The position numbers and the translations under genes are program-made. Source: Trissonchulus latispiculum (lineage: Eukaryota; Nematoda; Enoplea; Enoplida; Ironidae). Taken from it: a DNA stretch of 64,000 nucleotides. The stretch spans positions 1-64,000 of the forward strand of contig JASAND010006202.1 in assembly GCA_030248195.1 (NCBI GenBank), read 5' to 3'. Shown in pieces: positions 7,783 to 18,939 of this stretch; the first letter of the stretch is position 1; every line of letters starts with the position of its first letter. The notes beneath the pieces were generated by a model. The model was given only the letters and a program-made list of their open reading frames with translations, was not told the origin of the DNA and searched no databases.

Positions 7783-10204
7783 TTAAGGTGGTGGCAGCAC
7801 CCTTTTATGGTAGGGTTGTAAATTGTAAAAGAAGTAAAAATGTTAAAAACATTTTTACAGTTATTAACAGTAGCAAAATTTGGTTTTTTACACTTTTTAA
7901 CACCACTTTTTTACAGTTTTAAAAAAAGATTTATACTATTTTTAACATTTTTTAACACTACTTTTCAGAATTTTTTTACAGCTTGTTACAAATTTTTTTT
8001 ACACAGTTTTACACTTTTTCACAGCTACGTATACCGCCGATTGACAAAAATAGTGTTTCAAGTATATATAGTATACATTGCAGACAAGTTTTGTTTCAGT
8101 ACGTGAAAATCACATTCAAAGTATTTTATTTCAACAAGTAAAAAATGACATTAAAAGTAAAGACGGTGGTTGGAGCCTGTAGAGGATTTTTTGGGAATTC
8201 ATTTTCGATTAATAAGTTACCGACTCTTACTCAGTTGCAATTGAATCTCGTGCCAGATAACCTGCTCAGAGTAGTGTTTCCTTTCATTGAAAATTTAGAA
8301 ATTCTGCAAGATGGGTTCTCTAAGTATACATCTCAGTCAATAAAATTTAACCAAATGTCCAATTAATTCTAAGCCATAATGGAACAAATATTTCAGAATC
8401 AAAAATTTCACGGCCACAATAATTTCTGAAATCTAAATTCCACCAGATGATACTCTCATAGATTTTTTAAACCGAACATTTGGACAAACCACTTTGGACC
8501 AGGGGTCAGAAGCGAAATTCTAAGTTAAGCCAAGCCTACCGAAAAGAAACTTCGTGGTCCAAATTATTTTACATAGTAACTCCTTGGACTATGCTCTATC
8601 AATGCAAGAAAAGTCAATTTTCCTAGCTGTATCCTGAAATTAGATCCGTGGGTATCTTTTGCGAACCCGTGAGTTTTTGTAAATTCGTAACAAAAAATCA
8701 CAAAAACTGTTTATTACTCTCGCTATACAAGAGCTATCAGCATAAATCTGGACCGTACATATGGAGCGGTTATTACCAGTTGACGCATGCGAAGATTAAT
8801 CGTATTTCATTTGCAAAAATGGCCTCAAGAGTTAGATTTTTGATTTTTTATAACCCTTATATAATTCTTGCGGTTTAATGATATTTTTATTAAGCTTAAT
8901 GCTTATGACACGTATCCGGAGCGTTGAAAGTAAAGTTAAATCCGAAATTGTCTCTGTGCATATGCGTACGCCTCTATATAACCAAGAGTACATAATACAT
9001 AAGAGTATGACAGCTGTCATACTCTATGTATTATAAGCGTGACACATCCTCTGCGCGCTAAAGGCTGACCTCCCCCCCCCCGGCAAATTGGACCCTTCAC
9101 TTCAAAAAAATTTCGCCGCTATACATGTGTTCTAAAGCTTGAAACAGACACAAAACTCGCGCACGTAGTGCTTGTGTTTTCGAGCTTTAGCACATTAACA
9201 TAGAGCGAGTGAGCGTACCCGCGTTTCGACTGGGTACCAATTTGCGCGGGGTGGTCACTGGGGTCCAATTTGCGGGGGGGGGGGGTGAGCCGTTAGCGTG
9301 CAGAGGATGTGTCAAGCTGATAATACATAGAGTATGCCAGCTGTCATACTCTTATATATTATGTACTCTTGATATAACATACACAAACAGAAATTGCGAT
9401 GTTTCTGTAGTTTTGAGAAACAGGTGTTTGAAGTGCTGGTATGGCTTTGTGTAAATTATATCTTACAAGCTTTAATTCACTGTGAAAGCGGATGAAACTT
9501 TTAAATACATTATTTCGGTGCTCTTTAAGATTGTGGGAGCAGTCTCGCATTTTGGAGGTCAAAAAATGGCCATCTTCGAGAAAATTAGTTTTTCCAAGAT
9601 TACTGCTAAATCTTACTAGCAATTGTAGTTTATTTCTGCTGAATCGATACACAATTAATTTCACATTTTATCAATGCCTAATAGCTGGAGCTCGTCGCAT
9701 AACGCTACAGATATGACCGAAAAACCATTTTGGCGAAACTGCAATTATTTTGTTTTGAACATCGATTTCTGAAAAGCTGATGCGCGTGATTTTCTGCTCG
9801 TCGAAAATTACACTATTGCGGAGGAACCTGTTTCTTTTGAGCTAAACCTTCTCCAGTTGCGTGAAAGCTCAATCCGAAGTTGCGAAATTTCATGTCACCG
9901 CACATTTGGCGGAATTTCTGGAGCATTAAGATCTGGTTGTGACAAATTCAAAAAATGTCCCACATGTCCTTCATATCAAGGCGAGAGATTTTGGCCTATG
10001 CTACCGTTTCGAGAAATCGATGTTCAAAAATTGGTCAGTAATTAGCCGGTACCTCGTTTCTTGGGAATTTTGATACTTTCGGTAACCGATGTGAATGTAC
10101 TGATTCTAGGCTTTAAAACTTTGTGTAAAGCTCTTTCCAACTCAAAAATTACGAAAGTTATTAGCGTTTCGAAAACCACTAATTAAAACGATACCACCAC
10201 AAAG
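7783..10204. mobile_element. TTAA-type element with GGTGGTG ends, disrupted by a MITE
   Basis: The left end TTTAAGGTGGTGGCAGCACCC at 7782 and the decayed right end ACGATACCACCACAAAG at about 10188-10204 are inverted repeats. The right half, from about 9490, aligns with 5200-5978 over several hundred bases, so it is a relative of the element at 3980-5978. The CAAGAGTA MITE at 8983-9371 is nested within it. The left half is rich in TTTTTACA and has no reliable coding frame. Confidence 0.45.
8983..9371. mobile_element. CAAGAGTA MITE, complete copy A (7-bp TSD)
   Basis: 389 bases flanked by the perfect direct repeat ATATAAC (8976-8982 and 9372-9378). The ends are CAAGAGTACATAATA and its complement. 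Just inside is the palindrome AGAGTATGACAGCTGTCATACTCT, then CCTCTGCGCGCTAAAGGCTGACC, a run of C, and a core with AACATAGAGCGAGTGAGCG; the right arm repeats these inverted with a G run. It is noncoding. Sister copies lie at 18940 and 44397. Confidence 0.85.
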
Positions 10205-10214
10205 TAGGGCTGTT

Positions 10215-10400
10215 TTGATTTCGTCTTTTTCAGAATTTTGATTTTTGATGCAGGACTAATTTTTGGAATTTTGATTTTTGATGCAGGTGCCAAATCATGT
10301 AATTTTGATTTTTGATTTCTGATGCGTCCTCAAATTTTCATATTTTTGATTTTTGATTTTATTTTGATTTCTGATTTTTGATTTTTGATTCAACGCAAAA
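10215..10400. repeat. GATTTTTGATTTCTGATG low-complexity array
   Basis: Irregular repeats of ATTTTTGATTTTTGATG about every 20-40 bases. An inverted relative occurs at about 13290-13350 (CATCAAAAATCAAAAAGATTG then TTGATTTTTGATGCCGG). The two clusters may be the ends of one larger element covering about 10.2-13.35 kb, which is inference. Confidence 0.45.
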
Positions 10401-11640
10401 AATTTGCTTTAACGACGAAATCACAGCTGAAGAGACGGAGGTAGCTGGATTCTAAGCGTACGGCCCCCGATTTCACTTATTTTCAGGCTAAATATACATG
10501 TGGTCCCAGGTCCCATAACAAAACAAAATTTCTATAGAGCGGTCAATTAAACGAATTGCAGTTAAAATTCTTACGGCAAACAGTTCGCACCAATATTGTT
10601 GAGGAATACGACGGGAAAGAACTACAAACAATTACGGTTTGGCCAAAACCCCCAAGCTAAAGCTCTACGCGCCGGTGTTTTTTACAATATAAATCACTAG
10701 GCTAAGCCAAGTACGGACAAGAAATGTCGTACAATCTCATTACATAAGTCAAACTTTAAGTCACTTATTCCTGCCTTGTGGAGACCTGGTGTAAGAAGTT
10801 AAATGTTAGGAACATCACGAGCTTTAAATTTGGTATAAAATTTGGATACATATGAATATAAATTTGGAAAAGACGAAAGTTTACAATTTTTTGGCTGCAG
10901 CCGCTCGTACGTCGTATTGAGGAGTGCATCCAGGGTTAAACACCCGCAATTGGAGTGCATAGCAGCATGCATCTATGTTTTATGTGAGATACAGATTTCG
11001 GATTTGTATTCTGCCAAGCGGAAGACTGACTGCATACAGCTTCTCAGCAAAATTTGAGATAAAAGTTTCTGTCGTTGAGCTTCAGCTTAAAACTTTCAGT
11101 TATCAACATATACTGTTATTAGGTTATTAGGTTTGCTGTGGATACTGAATAGAAATGTACTGCAAATAGAGCTCACTGGATTAATCTTGTGTTAATCTTA
11201 AATCCTTGTCCCTGTTTTTTAGAAAATGTGAAACAAAACATTTTGGATCTGCTGTGATCAATATTATGCTTTCAGCTTTAAGTTTAAGCTTGCATTGCAC
11301 TGTGTTCACGAAACTTCGAAAAAACATTTCGAATTCAATTGCCTGAAGACCGCTAGAACGTATTCGAAAACAACTCCTTTTTGCTTTCCCTTGAAAAACT
11401 TAAAAACGCAGCTTTAATGTTTTGTTTACAGCGGTCGCCATTTGCTAAAATTAGTTAGAAATCTGGTGATAATTCCGTTTACGTACACCTGCGTGTAAAA
11501 TTTGCAAAACGTAACCAGATATGCTCAAATTTTGTATGGGTGTATTTTGACTCATTTCTGATCGACTTGCACTAAAAAACTTAAATTTAAAAAATTTAAT
11601 TTTTTAAGTTTTGTAAGGGGAACCGAAAACGTTTTGTCCC
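10400..11640. other. Stretch without recognisable gene
   Basis: AT-rich sequence. Short open frames such as 10842-11057 have no recognisable motif, no splice context and no homologous copy in the window. I see nothing else to annotate. Confidence 0.3.
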
Positions 11641-11840
11641 GGATTTTGCTGAAAAGCTGCATGGGGGGTTTTCTGGGTCCCTGAGCAGGATTCCAAAATG
11701 ATATTTTCAATTAAGCTTTTCGTTAGCTCGCAGTAAGCTAAAGATTTAAGCTTAGCAAGTATAAGCCTGCTGAGTTAACGAAAAGCTTAAGCGAGATACG
11801 GATTTCAGATTCGTACTCAACGACCCAGAAACGTATATAT
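11640..11840. repeat. TTAGCTCAG foldback, copy 2
   Basis: Arms TTAAGCTTTTCGTTAGCTC and GAGTTAACGAAAAGCTTAA form a hairpin. The flanks CATGGGGGGTTTTCTGGGTC and CAGATTCGTACTCAACG match copies at 6640-6780 and 53005-53235. Confidence 0.55.
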
Positions 11841-11849
11841 ATAGTTTTT

Positions 11850-12962
11850 GGTTTTTGCAAAGACATCACCAAATTTTTTCCACCAATTGTGGAACATTTA
11901 CTATGCAAGCTAGAGGGTTGCCACTTAGCACGTGTTCTACACAAAAATAGCCGGGGCCCTTTTTTAGTTGCCCCCGATTGCTTTCTAGTTAGTGGTCGCT
12001 TGGCAAGGTTGAGAACAGTAAGCAAAATCCACGCTGCATAGTCATTTTAGCTAATTTCTCCACAACGAAGGGCTATTTCACTTAAATTAAGGAAGGGTCC
12101 CCCAGCTATTTGATAGAAATATCGAATGCTGCAACGGATCTGGAAAATTACACTCCGAAAGTGCAGTAAAAAGTAAAAACTTTTTGGAAAAACTAAAATT
12201 AGTTTACTGTATTCATTAAAAATTAGTTTCACTGTATATACATATCAAAAGTTTCACTGTATATATTTATTAAAACGACAAAATGTTAAGCTGTATTTTG
12301 ATATAAAAATGGCTTCTTAACTCCAAGTAGTGAATGAGTAATAAGGGTTTCTTCAACCTTGATGTCTTCAAAAAGGGTAGTGGGACACTTCGCCACACTT
12401 TAATTGTTCTCTTTGTAAATATGAAAGGCAGTAACGTTTACACTCAATTGGAAACTAGAAGAAAAGGGAGGGGGACGAAATAAACTGTGTATTAAATTTG
12501 AGACGGCTATTGTACACTACTGCAAGAAAGTGGTAACAAATAAAGTTTTCTATTGTTTTTCAAAACTTCTAAAGCAATGTTGATTGTGAAAATACCATTT
12601 TTTACTAGTTTCAATTTGAAATTACAGCTTATGTCTGCAAACTTTTTCTGATTTTTAAATCAAAGCATATATATTCTTCCTATAGAGAAAATAAACACAA
12701 TTTTGTATCTAAAATAATGAAAATTTTATTTTTAATTATGTATTAATAGTCGTACGTTATTAATATTTTACAAAAGCTTTATCAGAATTAAAAATAAATA
12801 TATAATAAACGCATTAAAATACTTCTATTTTTGTAACTATTGCCCCCTCTTTCAACATTACAATTAAACCCTTTCCTCATAGTTAAGTCTAAGGTCAAGT
12901 ACCCCAAGAGAACAATAGTGTGGCGAAGTGTCTCACAATCTTCAAAAAGAATCACTACGAAC
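11850..12962 (-). mobile_element. Decayed inverted copy of the 4142-5129 element
   Basis: Read on the - strand, 12962-12950 and 12364-11850 follow 4142-4700 with the same order of words (TTATTACTCATTCA, TAGCTGGGGGACCC, GCCAAGCGACCACT, ATTGCTTTCTAG in complement). The copy is split by the MITE at 12376-12938. It shows that this element family is present in both orientations. Confidence 0.5.
12376..12938. mobile_element. GACACTTCGCCACACT MITE with 11-bp flanking duplication
   Basis: Inverted ends GTGGGACACTTCGCCACACT (left) and GTGAGACACTTCGCCACACT (right, complement), continuing into ATTGTTCTCTT. It is flanked by the exact direct repeat TCTTCAAAAAG (12365-12375 and 12939-12949), and the flanks join to give the uninterrupted 4142-type sequence. 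The duplication fits a hAT-like 8-bp TSD only if three bases match by chance. No transposase. A solo right end of the same family lies at 45108-45165. Confidence 0.7.
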
Positions 12963-14110
12963 TTTAAATAATTAAATTTAAATCTTTTAGTGCAGATTGA
13001 TCATAAATGTGTTAAATATACCCATACCCAAATTGGCTAACTTTTGCAAATCTTACACTCAAATTTGAGAAAACGTACTTATCACCAGATATCCGCATTA
13101 GCAGTAGCGGTGAACAGTATTTAGTATTATATATAAAAACAAATATATACGAACAAATGTACAAATATATAAGAACTGATGAAACATCAGCAAACCAAGT
13201 TTCAATAGATTTGCTCGTTTTCTTCAGTGCGGTTAAGAAAGACGTTAGCCAGTTATGCATGCTGAGAACAGCAGCTAGAAAAGAAGAATCGCTGCATCAA
13301 AAATCAAAAAGATTGATTCGCTCAAAACATTTTGATTTTGATTTTTGATGCCGGTGCAAAATTTTACAAATTTACTTTACTGAAATGCCTTAAAGCCTTT
13401 TGTAATGGGTGGGTATTTTTAGTGTGTTTGATATGTGAATTTAGGTGTGGATAGTTGTTAGAAATGTTGAAAATCACTGTGAAATCCATGTGCTAAGATT
13501 GCTCCCTATCCCGGCTTTAATAATGTGTTTTTATTCAGCCGCTAGGCGGCTCTGTCTCTTTAACAAAACTAGATAGGAACCTTTATCCAATCAAATTCTT
13601 CCAGAACTCTTTCGAAATCAATAGCTCGTTCCTGACTGGCTACTTAGGGGGGTGGTCTGATGCAACATTGAAAAGTAGTCAGTCTTTAAGTTTTCCTTTG
13701 TCAAGAGTAGTCGGGTTTTTAAGCAAGTTTTCTATAACCTAAAGTGGTGTGTAAGTACTTGATTTTCCCCCACAGAAATGTTTTCTTTATACGGCCCTCA
13801 TCACTACTAGTTGACCTAGAGTGCTTGATCTCCTATATGTCATTCTTACTACTAGTCTGTCCCTACCGTTATTTGTAGCCGTCCCCGGTCGTTCCGGCCA
13901 AATCACCCCTATTTTTTTAATTATTTATGTGATCTGGTATTTCACACGGATGCTATTTTTCTCTGTGTCTCTGGATTGGCAACTTGTAAGTCTTAGTGTA
14001 GTGTTTACTGTAGTAAAATTACTAAGAAAGCCTTTCATATTTCTAATTTGATACATTATTGTTTTATTTCTACTGATCCGGTCTTCAAATTTAACTTGTT
14101 CATTATTTAC
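12963..14110. other. Stretch without recognisable gene
   Basis: Open frames of 60-80 codons on both strands have no motif or splice context. The block contains the TTTTGATTTTTGATG repeat cluster at 13290-13350. Confidence 0.3.
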
Positions 14111-14111
14111 G

Positions 14112-14392
14112 TACGCACAATTTTAGAAACGGCTTGCGAGGTATGGAGCCCAATCAGTGTTAGAGATACTTCGTTGTTAGAAAGTGTTCAGCGGCGCTTT
14201 ACAGAAAGAGGTATCTCAGGACTTTAACTTCAGAACAACTAGGCGTTATAAAGATTCAGTTTTAATGTACAAGATTGTACGTGGACTTATTGCCATAGAC
14301 TTCAATGAACTTTTTACATATCAAGCAAGTATATCTATGCGAAATTCTAGAGGTCATCCTTTTAAAATTCCAAGTGCCAAAATTTGACAGAC
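14112..14392 (+). pseudogene. LINE reverse transcriptase C-terminal fragment
   Basis: The + strand encodes a broken copy of the conserved tail downstream of the RT domain of CR1/L2/Jockey-like LINEs. ACEVWSPISVRDTSLLESVQ corresponds to the 'YASPVW ... LE.VQRR' block. After a frameshift, TRRYKDSVLMYKIVRGL corresponds to the 'RR...D....YKI..G' block, and MRNSRGHPFKI to the end. The stop at 14388 and a TA microsatellite shortly after are consistent with a LINE 3' end. The same blocks are present on the other strand in the LINE at 31.1-33.1 kb. The 5' part is absent. Confidence 0.65.
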
Positions 14393-14437
14393 TGCCACCC
14401 TGAACCAAACGAAAGATCAGACCAAAACGGATTACAC

Positions 14438-14439
<2 letters not shown>

Positions 14440-14471
<32 letters not shown>

Positions 14472-14475
14472 CATA
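14440..14475. repeat. (TA)n microsatellite
   Basis: Runs of TATATA after the LINE tail; frames reading YIYIYI through it are artefacts. Confidence 0.8.
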
Positions 14476-14489
14476 TAGGGTATATAAGT

Positions 14490-14876
14490 GTTCTGGGTTT
14501 ATTGTAGACAAGAATATGTGGGGGGGACCCATCGCCACTAGTGTGGGGCACCCATCGCCACTAGTGGGGGGTGGGGTTAAATGGGCTAAAAATGCTAAAA
14601 ATGAAATATAAATAGCCTGTTTTCTGCTTATACTGCTACAACTATACTAAAAAATACTCAAAAATTGAATTCGAGTACCAGAATGGACGATTGTTGACCA
14701 AAAAATTCCGGCGAAGCCGGAATATTTTGAGCAAAAATCGTAAAAAAAATTTGGCAATTTCTAGGCACCTTGGGGTGAGTGGGGGGAAGCCCAAGAGAGT
14801 GGGGGTAGAGCCGAGTGGGGGAAAGGGAGATGTTCGAGTGGGGGGCACGTGCGCCCCCACTAAAGTAAACCCAGGT
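14490..14876. mobile_element. G-rich TIR element with CTGGGTTTA ends
   Basis: Left end CTGGGTTTATTGTAG and right end CTAAAGTAAACCCAG are imperfect inverted repeats. The body contains several tracts of five to seven G and a small hairpin (CCGGCGAAGCCGG variants near 14707-14722). The right end TCTAAAGTAAACCCAGGT recurs at 58490-58506 after a similar CCCAAAAAGTGGGGG body, so the family is dispersed. Open frames here come from G runs and are not genes. Confidence 0.55.
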
Positions 14877-14995
14877 GTTTCCGTTTAATATATTAGCAGA
14901 TTCAGTTCCAATTTCCAATCAAGTGTTAATTTCCTCAGGAATAAAATTTTGAAGAATACAGATTTTTTTGGAAATTGTAAGACATGCATTAAGAG

Positions 14996-15795
14996 TTTGG
15001 CAAGATAGTTATCTTGCTAAAATTTTAGCAAGATAGTTATCTCGCCACGAAATTTAGCAAGAAGACTATCTTGCCAAAATTGTTAGCAAGTCTTCAATTT
15101 GGAATCAAAGGCAGTCATTAATATCTCCTATTTTATGCAGTGTAATGAGTTTAATGCAAGGGGGACTTTAACAAAAGCATTTGTAATGGAAATGCTAAAG
15201 TTAGAAATTGCATATGAGAATATATTGGGATATATTATTTCAAAGTTAACTGCGAAAAGTAAAAAAATCGATAACTATTTTACCGACAAAACAAATTTCA
15301 GAAAATTAGTTCAATATGCACATACTTAATTTTTCAGTGTTTTTAAGAATGGCAGTCTTTTTTCGTCTCATTTCAAGTCAGCAATTTTCATAATCATGAC
15401 GTATATATTATAATATTTGTTACTCAGTTACCTTCGCAATAATGCAAGCAAATTCTATGCATTTTCATTTATAAATATAATTTCAGCAACAATAAAGAGC
15501 ACAATGGCCAGTGTTAAATTCTTGTGAAAGTCCCCCCTTGCATTATACCGGGTATACTGACTTTCTTTGTTTGCAAATTGAAGACACCTTTTATACTCAA
15601 ACTGGTAAGATGACTGTCTTGCTAAGTAAGACTACTATCTTGCCAACAATTTTGGCAAGATAGTTATCTTGCTAAAGTTCGTGGCAAGATAACAATCTTG
15701 CTAAAATTTTAGCAAGACAACTATCTTACCAAACTGTTAGCAAGATAAATATCTTGCCAATTTACTGTCTTGCTACCGCATGTCTAGCTAGCAAT
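14996..15795. repeat. Element bounded by arrays of TAGCAAGATAGTTATCTTGCTA palindromes
   Basis: The left block (14996-15093) and right block (15605-15795) each consist of consecutive palindromes of about 20-40 bases such as CTTGCTAAAATTTTAGCAAG and GCAAGATAGTTATCTTGC, three in the left and about five in the right. Between them lies about 500 bases of AT-rich sequence with a 76-codon open frame (15099-15329) of no recognised family. The structure resembles a foldback transposon with repeated terminal arms. Confidence 0.6.
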
Positions 15796-15799
15796 CTTG

Positions 15800-16575
15800 T
15801 GCCCACTAAGGTTAGATAATAATAATAAGGGAGACGTACCACAGGAATTCTCTGTCTGTAAGCTTTTTAGTTAGTCCCACGCAGGGACGCAACCAAGATT
15901 CTGAACAGGGGGGGAGTCGAGCCGAAAAAATTTTGGGTGGCGGCAAGAGTTTTTAACAGTTCAGTGTTGCTGCAGTACGACAAAATTTGCGAATAATCAG
16001 CAACCTGTTGTCTGGGAGGCAGAACCCACCAAGTTGAGAAATTTTTAAATTATGAAAAAATCCGTAATGGAAACCTTTAAAAAGGTTTTGATAAAAGTTG
16101 AGAAATGTTTTGATATAGAAATATTTGTAATGAAAGCCTTAAAAAGATTTGAATAAAAAGCTGCACAGACGCACAAAGCACCAACTTGAGCTAGAAAAGC
16201 GCGGCCGCAGCGAAAATTGTATAAGTCGAGATAGACTGGTGCCGCAGGCTCGAAAACTTCGTTTCATCCTTCTAGTTTCATGCACTGAAAATAGATGAAT
16301 TTTTGCCTTCTCCCCCAACAATTCCCAGAACCCCCAAACCACCTGGCTGCGCCCATGGCTCCACGTATATATACTAGAGGGAAAAATGTCCTAGACGGGC
16401 ATGCATGGCTAGAATAGGGACAGAAGGTAGGGCGGGAAACGGCAATATGTTTGCAATTGATCTGTCTGCGACTTTATCTTCAATAATGAAAGGTCATTAA
16501 TTGTCTCTGGGTTAATCAGTTTTACACCTGCATGGCTATGTACCAGCGAGTATAGCTTATTTATTTTCTACTATA
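15800..16575. other. Stretch without recognisable gene
   Basis: Contains AAAAAGGTTTTGATAAAAGTTGAGAAATGTTTTGATA-type short direct repeats near 16030-16150. No coding or RNA feature supported. Confidence 0.3.
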
Positions 16576-16577
16576 AT

Positions 16578-16935
16578 TAAGGTGGTAGTGTCACTAGCGG
16601 GATTTTCTACGTAATCTTGGTATGGATGAAGCAATCTTCACAAAACTTTAGGAGAAGCAAGCTTAGTTGGCAGACTATCTTTGCACAAAGTTTTGGTGTT
16701 CGAGAGCGAATAATTGGCTAGGTACAATCATGGCTTTGCGCATGCGCAAATTTTCAAAATTTAATTCAAGTTTTGTATGATACATTTGACTCCACCACGT
16801 GAAAGAGCATGAAAACAGCTTTAAAATGATGTGCATATCTCGTCTGTAAGTAGTTTCTATCAAAAGTTACAGGTGGTTTTACATATGGCTAAATTACACT
16901 GACCGTTTGCAGACAACAATTTATCCAAAAACTAA
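16578..16935. mobile_element. Left part of a TTAA-type element related to 46066-46981
   Basis: Starts TTAAGGTGGTAGTGTCACTAGCGGG and then follows the order of words found at 46066-46390: GATTGGCTAG, AAAGAGCATAAAAA-like, GATGTGCATATCTC, TCAAAAGTTACAGG. The right end is missing. Confidence 0.5.
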
Positions 16936-17313
16936 ATCTATTTGGTTTTAACGGTTGTTGTTGTTACTTAGGTAGCGCAAGAAATCGCAGGAAATTATAA
17001 TATATTCAAGGTAGTGTAGGAGGATCAATATCCAAGGAATCATAATATAATATTAATTACTGTGCAACTAGACACTAGAAAGGAATTGTTTTTAATAGCC
17101 ACACCCTTGGGGCAGGAGATTCCAGACCCTCACCCGCACTAGAATAATCTGCATATTAAATATAGAATGCATGTAATACCTTCAGACTCGGATTGACGCT
17201 GATTTATTTGCTTGTTTTTAGCTAATTCTGTCTGACGAGTCGGAGTTCAGATCAAATTGCAAGCCTTCAGCTAGACCGGACTAGGATTACGCCGATAACT
17301 CCAACTCACCGAC

Positions 17314-17812
17314 TGCCAGGGCTGCTCGTCAAAATACCACAAAGCGGCCATAAAGGTATTTCATGATTTCATGGAGGAGTTGAGGATTCACTCTGATGAG
17401 GGCTGCTTTGTGTTTTCGAGCAAAACGCAAGCTCTCATCTACATGCAGTTGGTTCAGCAGAACCTTATATATGTTGCCAAACGTTTTCTGCTTGAATCCG
17501 CGAATTCAAACGAACAAGATTTGCGTTCGCATGTTTCCACGCACCTCAACGTGTCGCATGCATCCTGTATCCTTAGAAGGGAGGAAGTAGTTCTTTCCCT
17601 TTTTGCATTGCAGCTCCAAACCAGCCAACCCTTGGCACAGATGATCGATGGTACTGACCTAGCCAGCTGTCGCTAAGCTTCAATGGGCAATGACAAACTG
17701 TGGCAGACTGGTAAGAATGAGCACAAAACCAGGCGAGCCGGATCTTGGTCTGGGCATGATCTGTACGCAAACTCTTCACCAAATTTGTGAAGACGGTGAA
17801 GGAAGAGGGCGC
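17314..17812 (+). pseudogene. Broken NADAR domain (copy A, first module)
   Basis: NADAR (YbiA-like) domains are N-glycosidase or ADP-ribosylguanine hydrolase folds. On the + strand the frame reads VFHDFMEELRIHS, then FVFSSKTQALIYMQL, which fits the family block 'F.SSEQAYQYMKA', then REEVVLSLFALQL, which fits the helix before 'FEQ...LL.TGD'. A stop at 17674 and a frame change follow. The C-terminal hallmark is then recognisable as NDKLWQTGKNEHKTRRAGSW and, after another shift, RKLFTKFVKTVKEEG, matching 'DKLWG.GLN...T..SWPGKN.LGKLL.KFV'. The usual glutamate of the SEQ block is replaced by threonine. The domain directly precedes an SGNH hydrolase region. Multiply disrupted, so probably not functional. 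The assignment rests on motif spacing from memory of the family. Confidence 0.6.
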
Positions 17813-17859
17813 GCACAGACAAGCATAGATCTGTCGGAGTTGTGTACTCGACCATGCCT

Positions 17860-18464
17860 GTCGAATGATCAGTACACCGTGCTCTTCTTGTCCGATTCTA
17901 ATCTGCGACATCTTGAGCATGTGGAAGGCGACGTCGCCGTGCCTCGGGGTGGCAAGAGGATGAAGGATATTCCTGACACGAAACAGGGAATTTCCAAAGC
18001 CGATTTTTTCAAGTTTCACAGGATCATTGTCAATTTCAAAATGACATGCAGGACGGTTATGGAGTGTGGGACAAAGGAGCAGAAAAAAGGCGCGAATACT
18101 TGGGCCCTGTTGCCAGCCGTGTGTATGTTTCGTCGATGATCCCACAGACCAAAATCGCTTTCAACAGGCCTGTGACGACTTCGACACCTTCATTCGCCAG
18201 CTATGCGCCTCTTCTGGTTTCAACTATATGAATGTGCCTGATGAACCCTTCAGCTGCAGCTCTATGACGACGATCTCCGCCAATTGGATGTCGGAACCAT
18301 GGTTCTCTTGGAGGAGTGGTCTCGGTTTGTCCCGGAATTGACAAATCTGTTTCGGGTGGTCACTAAGCGTCTGTACAAATCAAATTCGAAGAAATCTCGA
18401 ATTCGCCAAACACCGTACCACTACCAAGAAAAGAAAGGTCAGATCTTATTCTGCTCGTCATAGT
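17860..18464 (+). pseudogene. Broken SGNH/GDSL hydrolase domain (copy A, second module)
   Basis: SGNH hydrolases are esterase-like enzymes; such domains occur in host proteins and in the ORFs of some LINE and tyrosine-recombinase retroelements. Block I is visible as YTVLFLSDSNLRHL (about 17872-17913), followed by the glycine block VAVPRGGKRMKDI. After a frameshift come SRVYVSSMIPQT and, in a third frame, QACDDFDTFIRQLCASSGF. The last block reads LYDDDLRQLDVGTMVLLEEW at about 18256-18315, where the family expects 'YDD..HL...G...L'. The catalytic histidine appears to be replaced. A basic serine-rich tail (YKSNSKKSRIRQT) ends at a stop near 18462. The large - strand frame over 17573-18145 is a shadow, since the domain blocks are on the + strand. 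Confidence 0.65.
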
Positions 18465-18504
18465 AGTGTTAATAGTAAAAGCAGGAAACCCAGGCGAAAA
18501 CGCC

Positions 18505-18939
18505 GACTTATCCGCCCTTTTCGCTGAAACAGCTACAGGATTGTTTGGATAATTTTCTGGTTTACACTCCAGTTTTGCTGGACGAGGCTTGTCAGCGCAA
18601 GCTTCACCAGTATCAGACTATGCAAGAAAATTTTTGTCATCCTGAGCAGAGGCTTCCTGAAACTATCGTGATTATTTCGACTATGAATGATTTGTACGCG
18701 TGGATTCCGGAAATGTTTGAAATGGCAGTATCAGCCGGGTTTTGTGCGTTGTCTTTTCAGAAAACTTACCGAAATTTCATGCATGATGAGTCAGATCACT
18801 CGGTTTCGGCCATTTCTATTGTGGTTCCAGAGGATCTGCAGGCCTTTACACACACTATTGACGGCAACTTTCCAACTTTGCCGCCGAATCATCCCAATCC
18901 TTCAAATGTCAAAATTTTTGTTTTTCTGATTCATGCTAC
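18505..18939 (+). pseudogene. Unknown conserved region UNK1, N-terminal part (copy A)
   Basis: The frame reads PPFSLKQLQDCLDNFLVYTP and continues for about 140 residues to NVKIFVFLI, where the CAAGAGTA MITE interrupts it. It aligns with copy B at 41.57-41.72 kb on the - strand: IVVPEDLQAFTHTIDG here against FAVPRDPARFSSEIDQ there, and NPSNVKIFVFLI against DPSLQIFVFLI. Shared protein-level similarity with many DNA differences shows that this frame was once under selection. No known family is recognised; a short stretch (ETIVIISTMNDL) looks like a beta strand and turn. It follows the SGNH region without an obvious intron. Confidence 0.6.

Noticed and set aside
7840..8106. 88-codon Phe-rich frame
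   Set aside because: It is a translation of TTTTTACA repeats in the left half of a transposable element.
14996..15795. CRISPR-like array
   Set aside because: The repeats are palindromes without unique spacers of constant length, and the window is eukaryotic.
17573..18145. 190-codon open frame on the - strand
   Set aside because: It overlaps the SGNH blocks on the + strand, which match a known family in order; the - strand frame has no recognisable motif.
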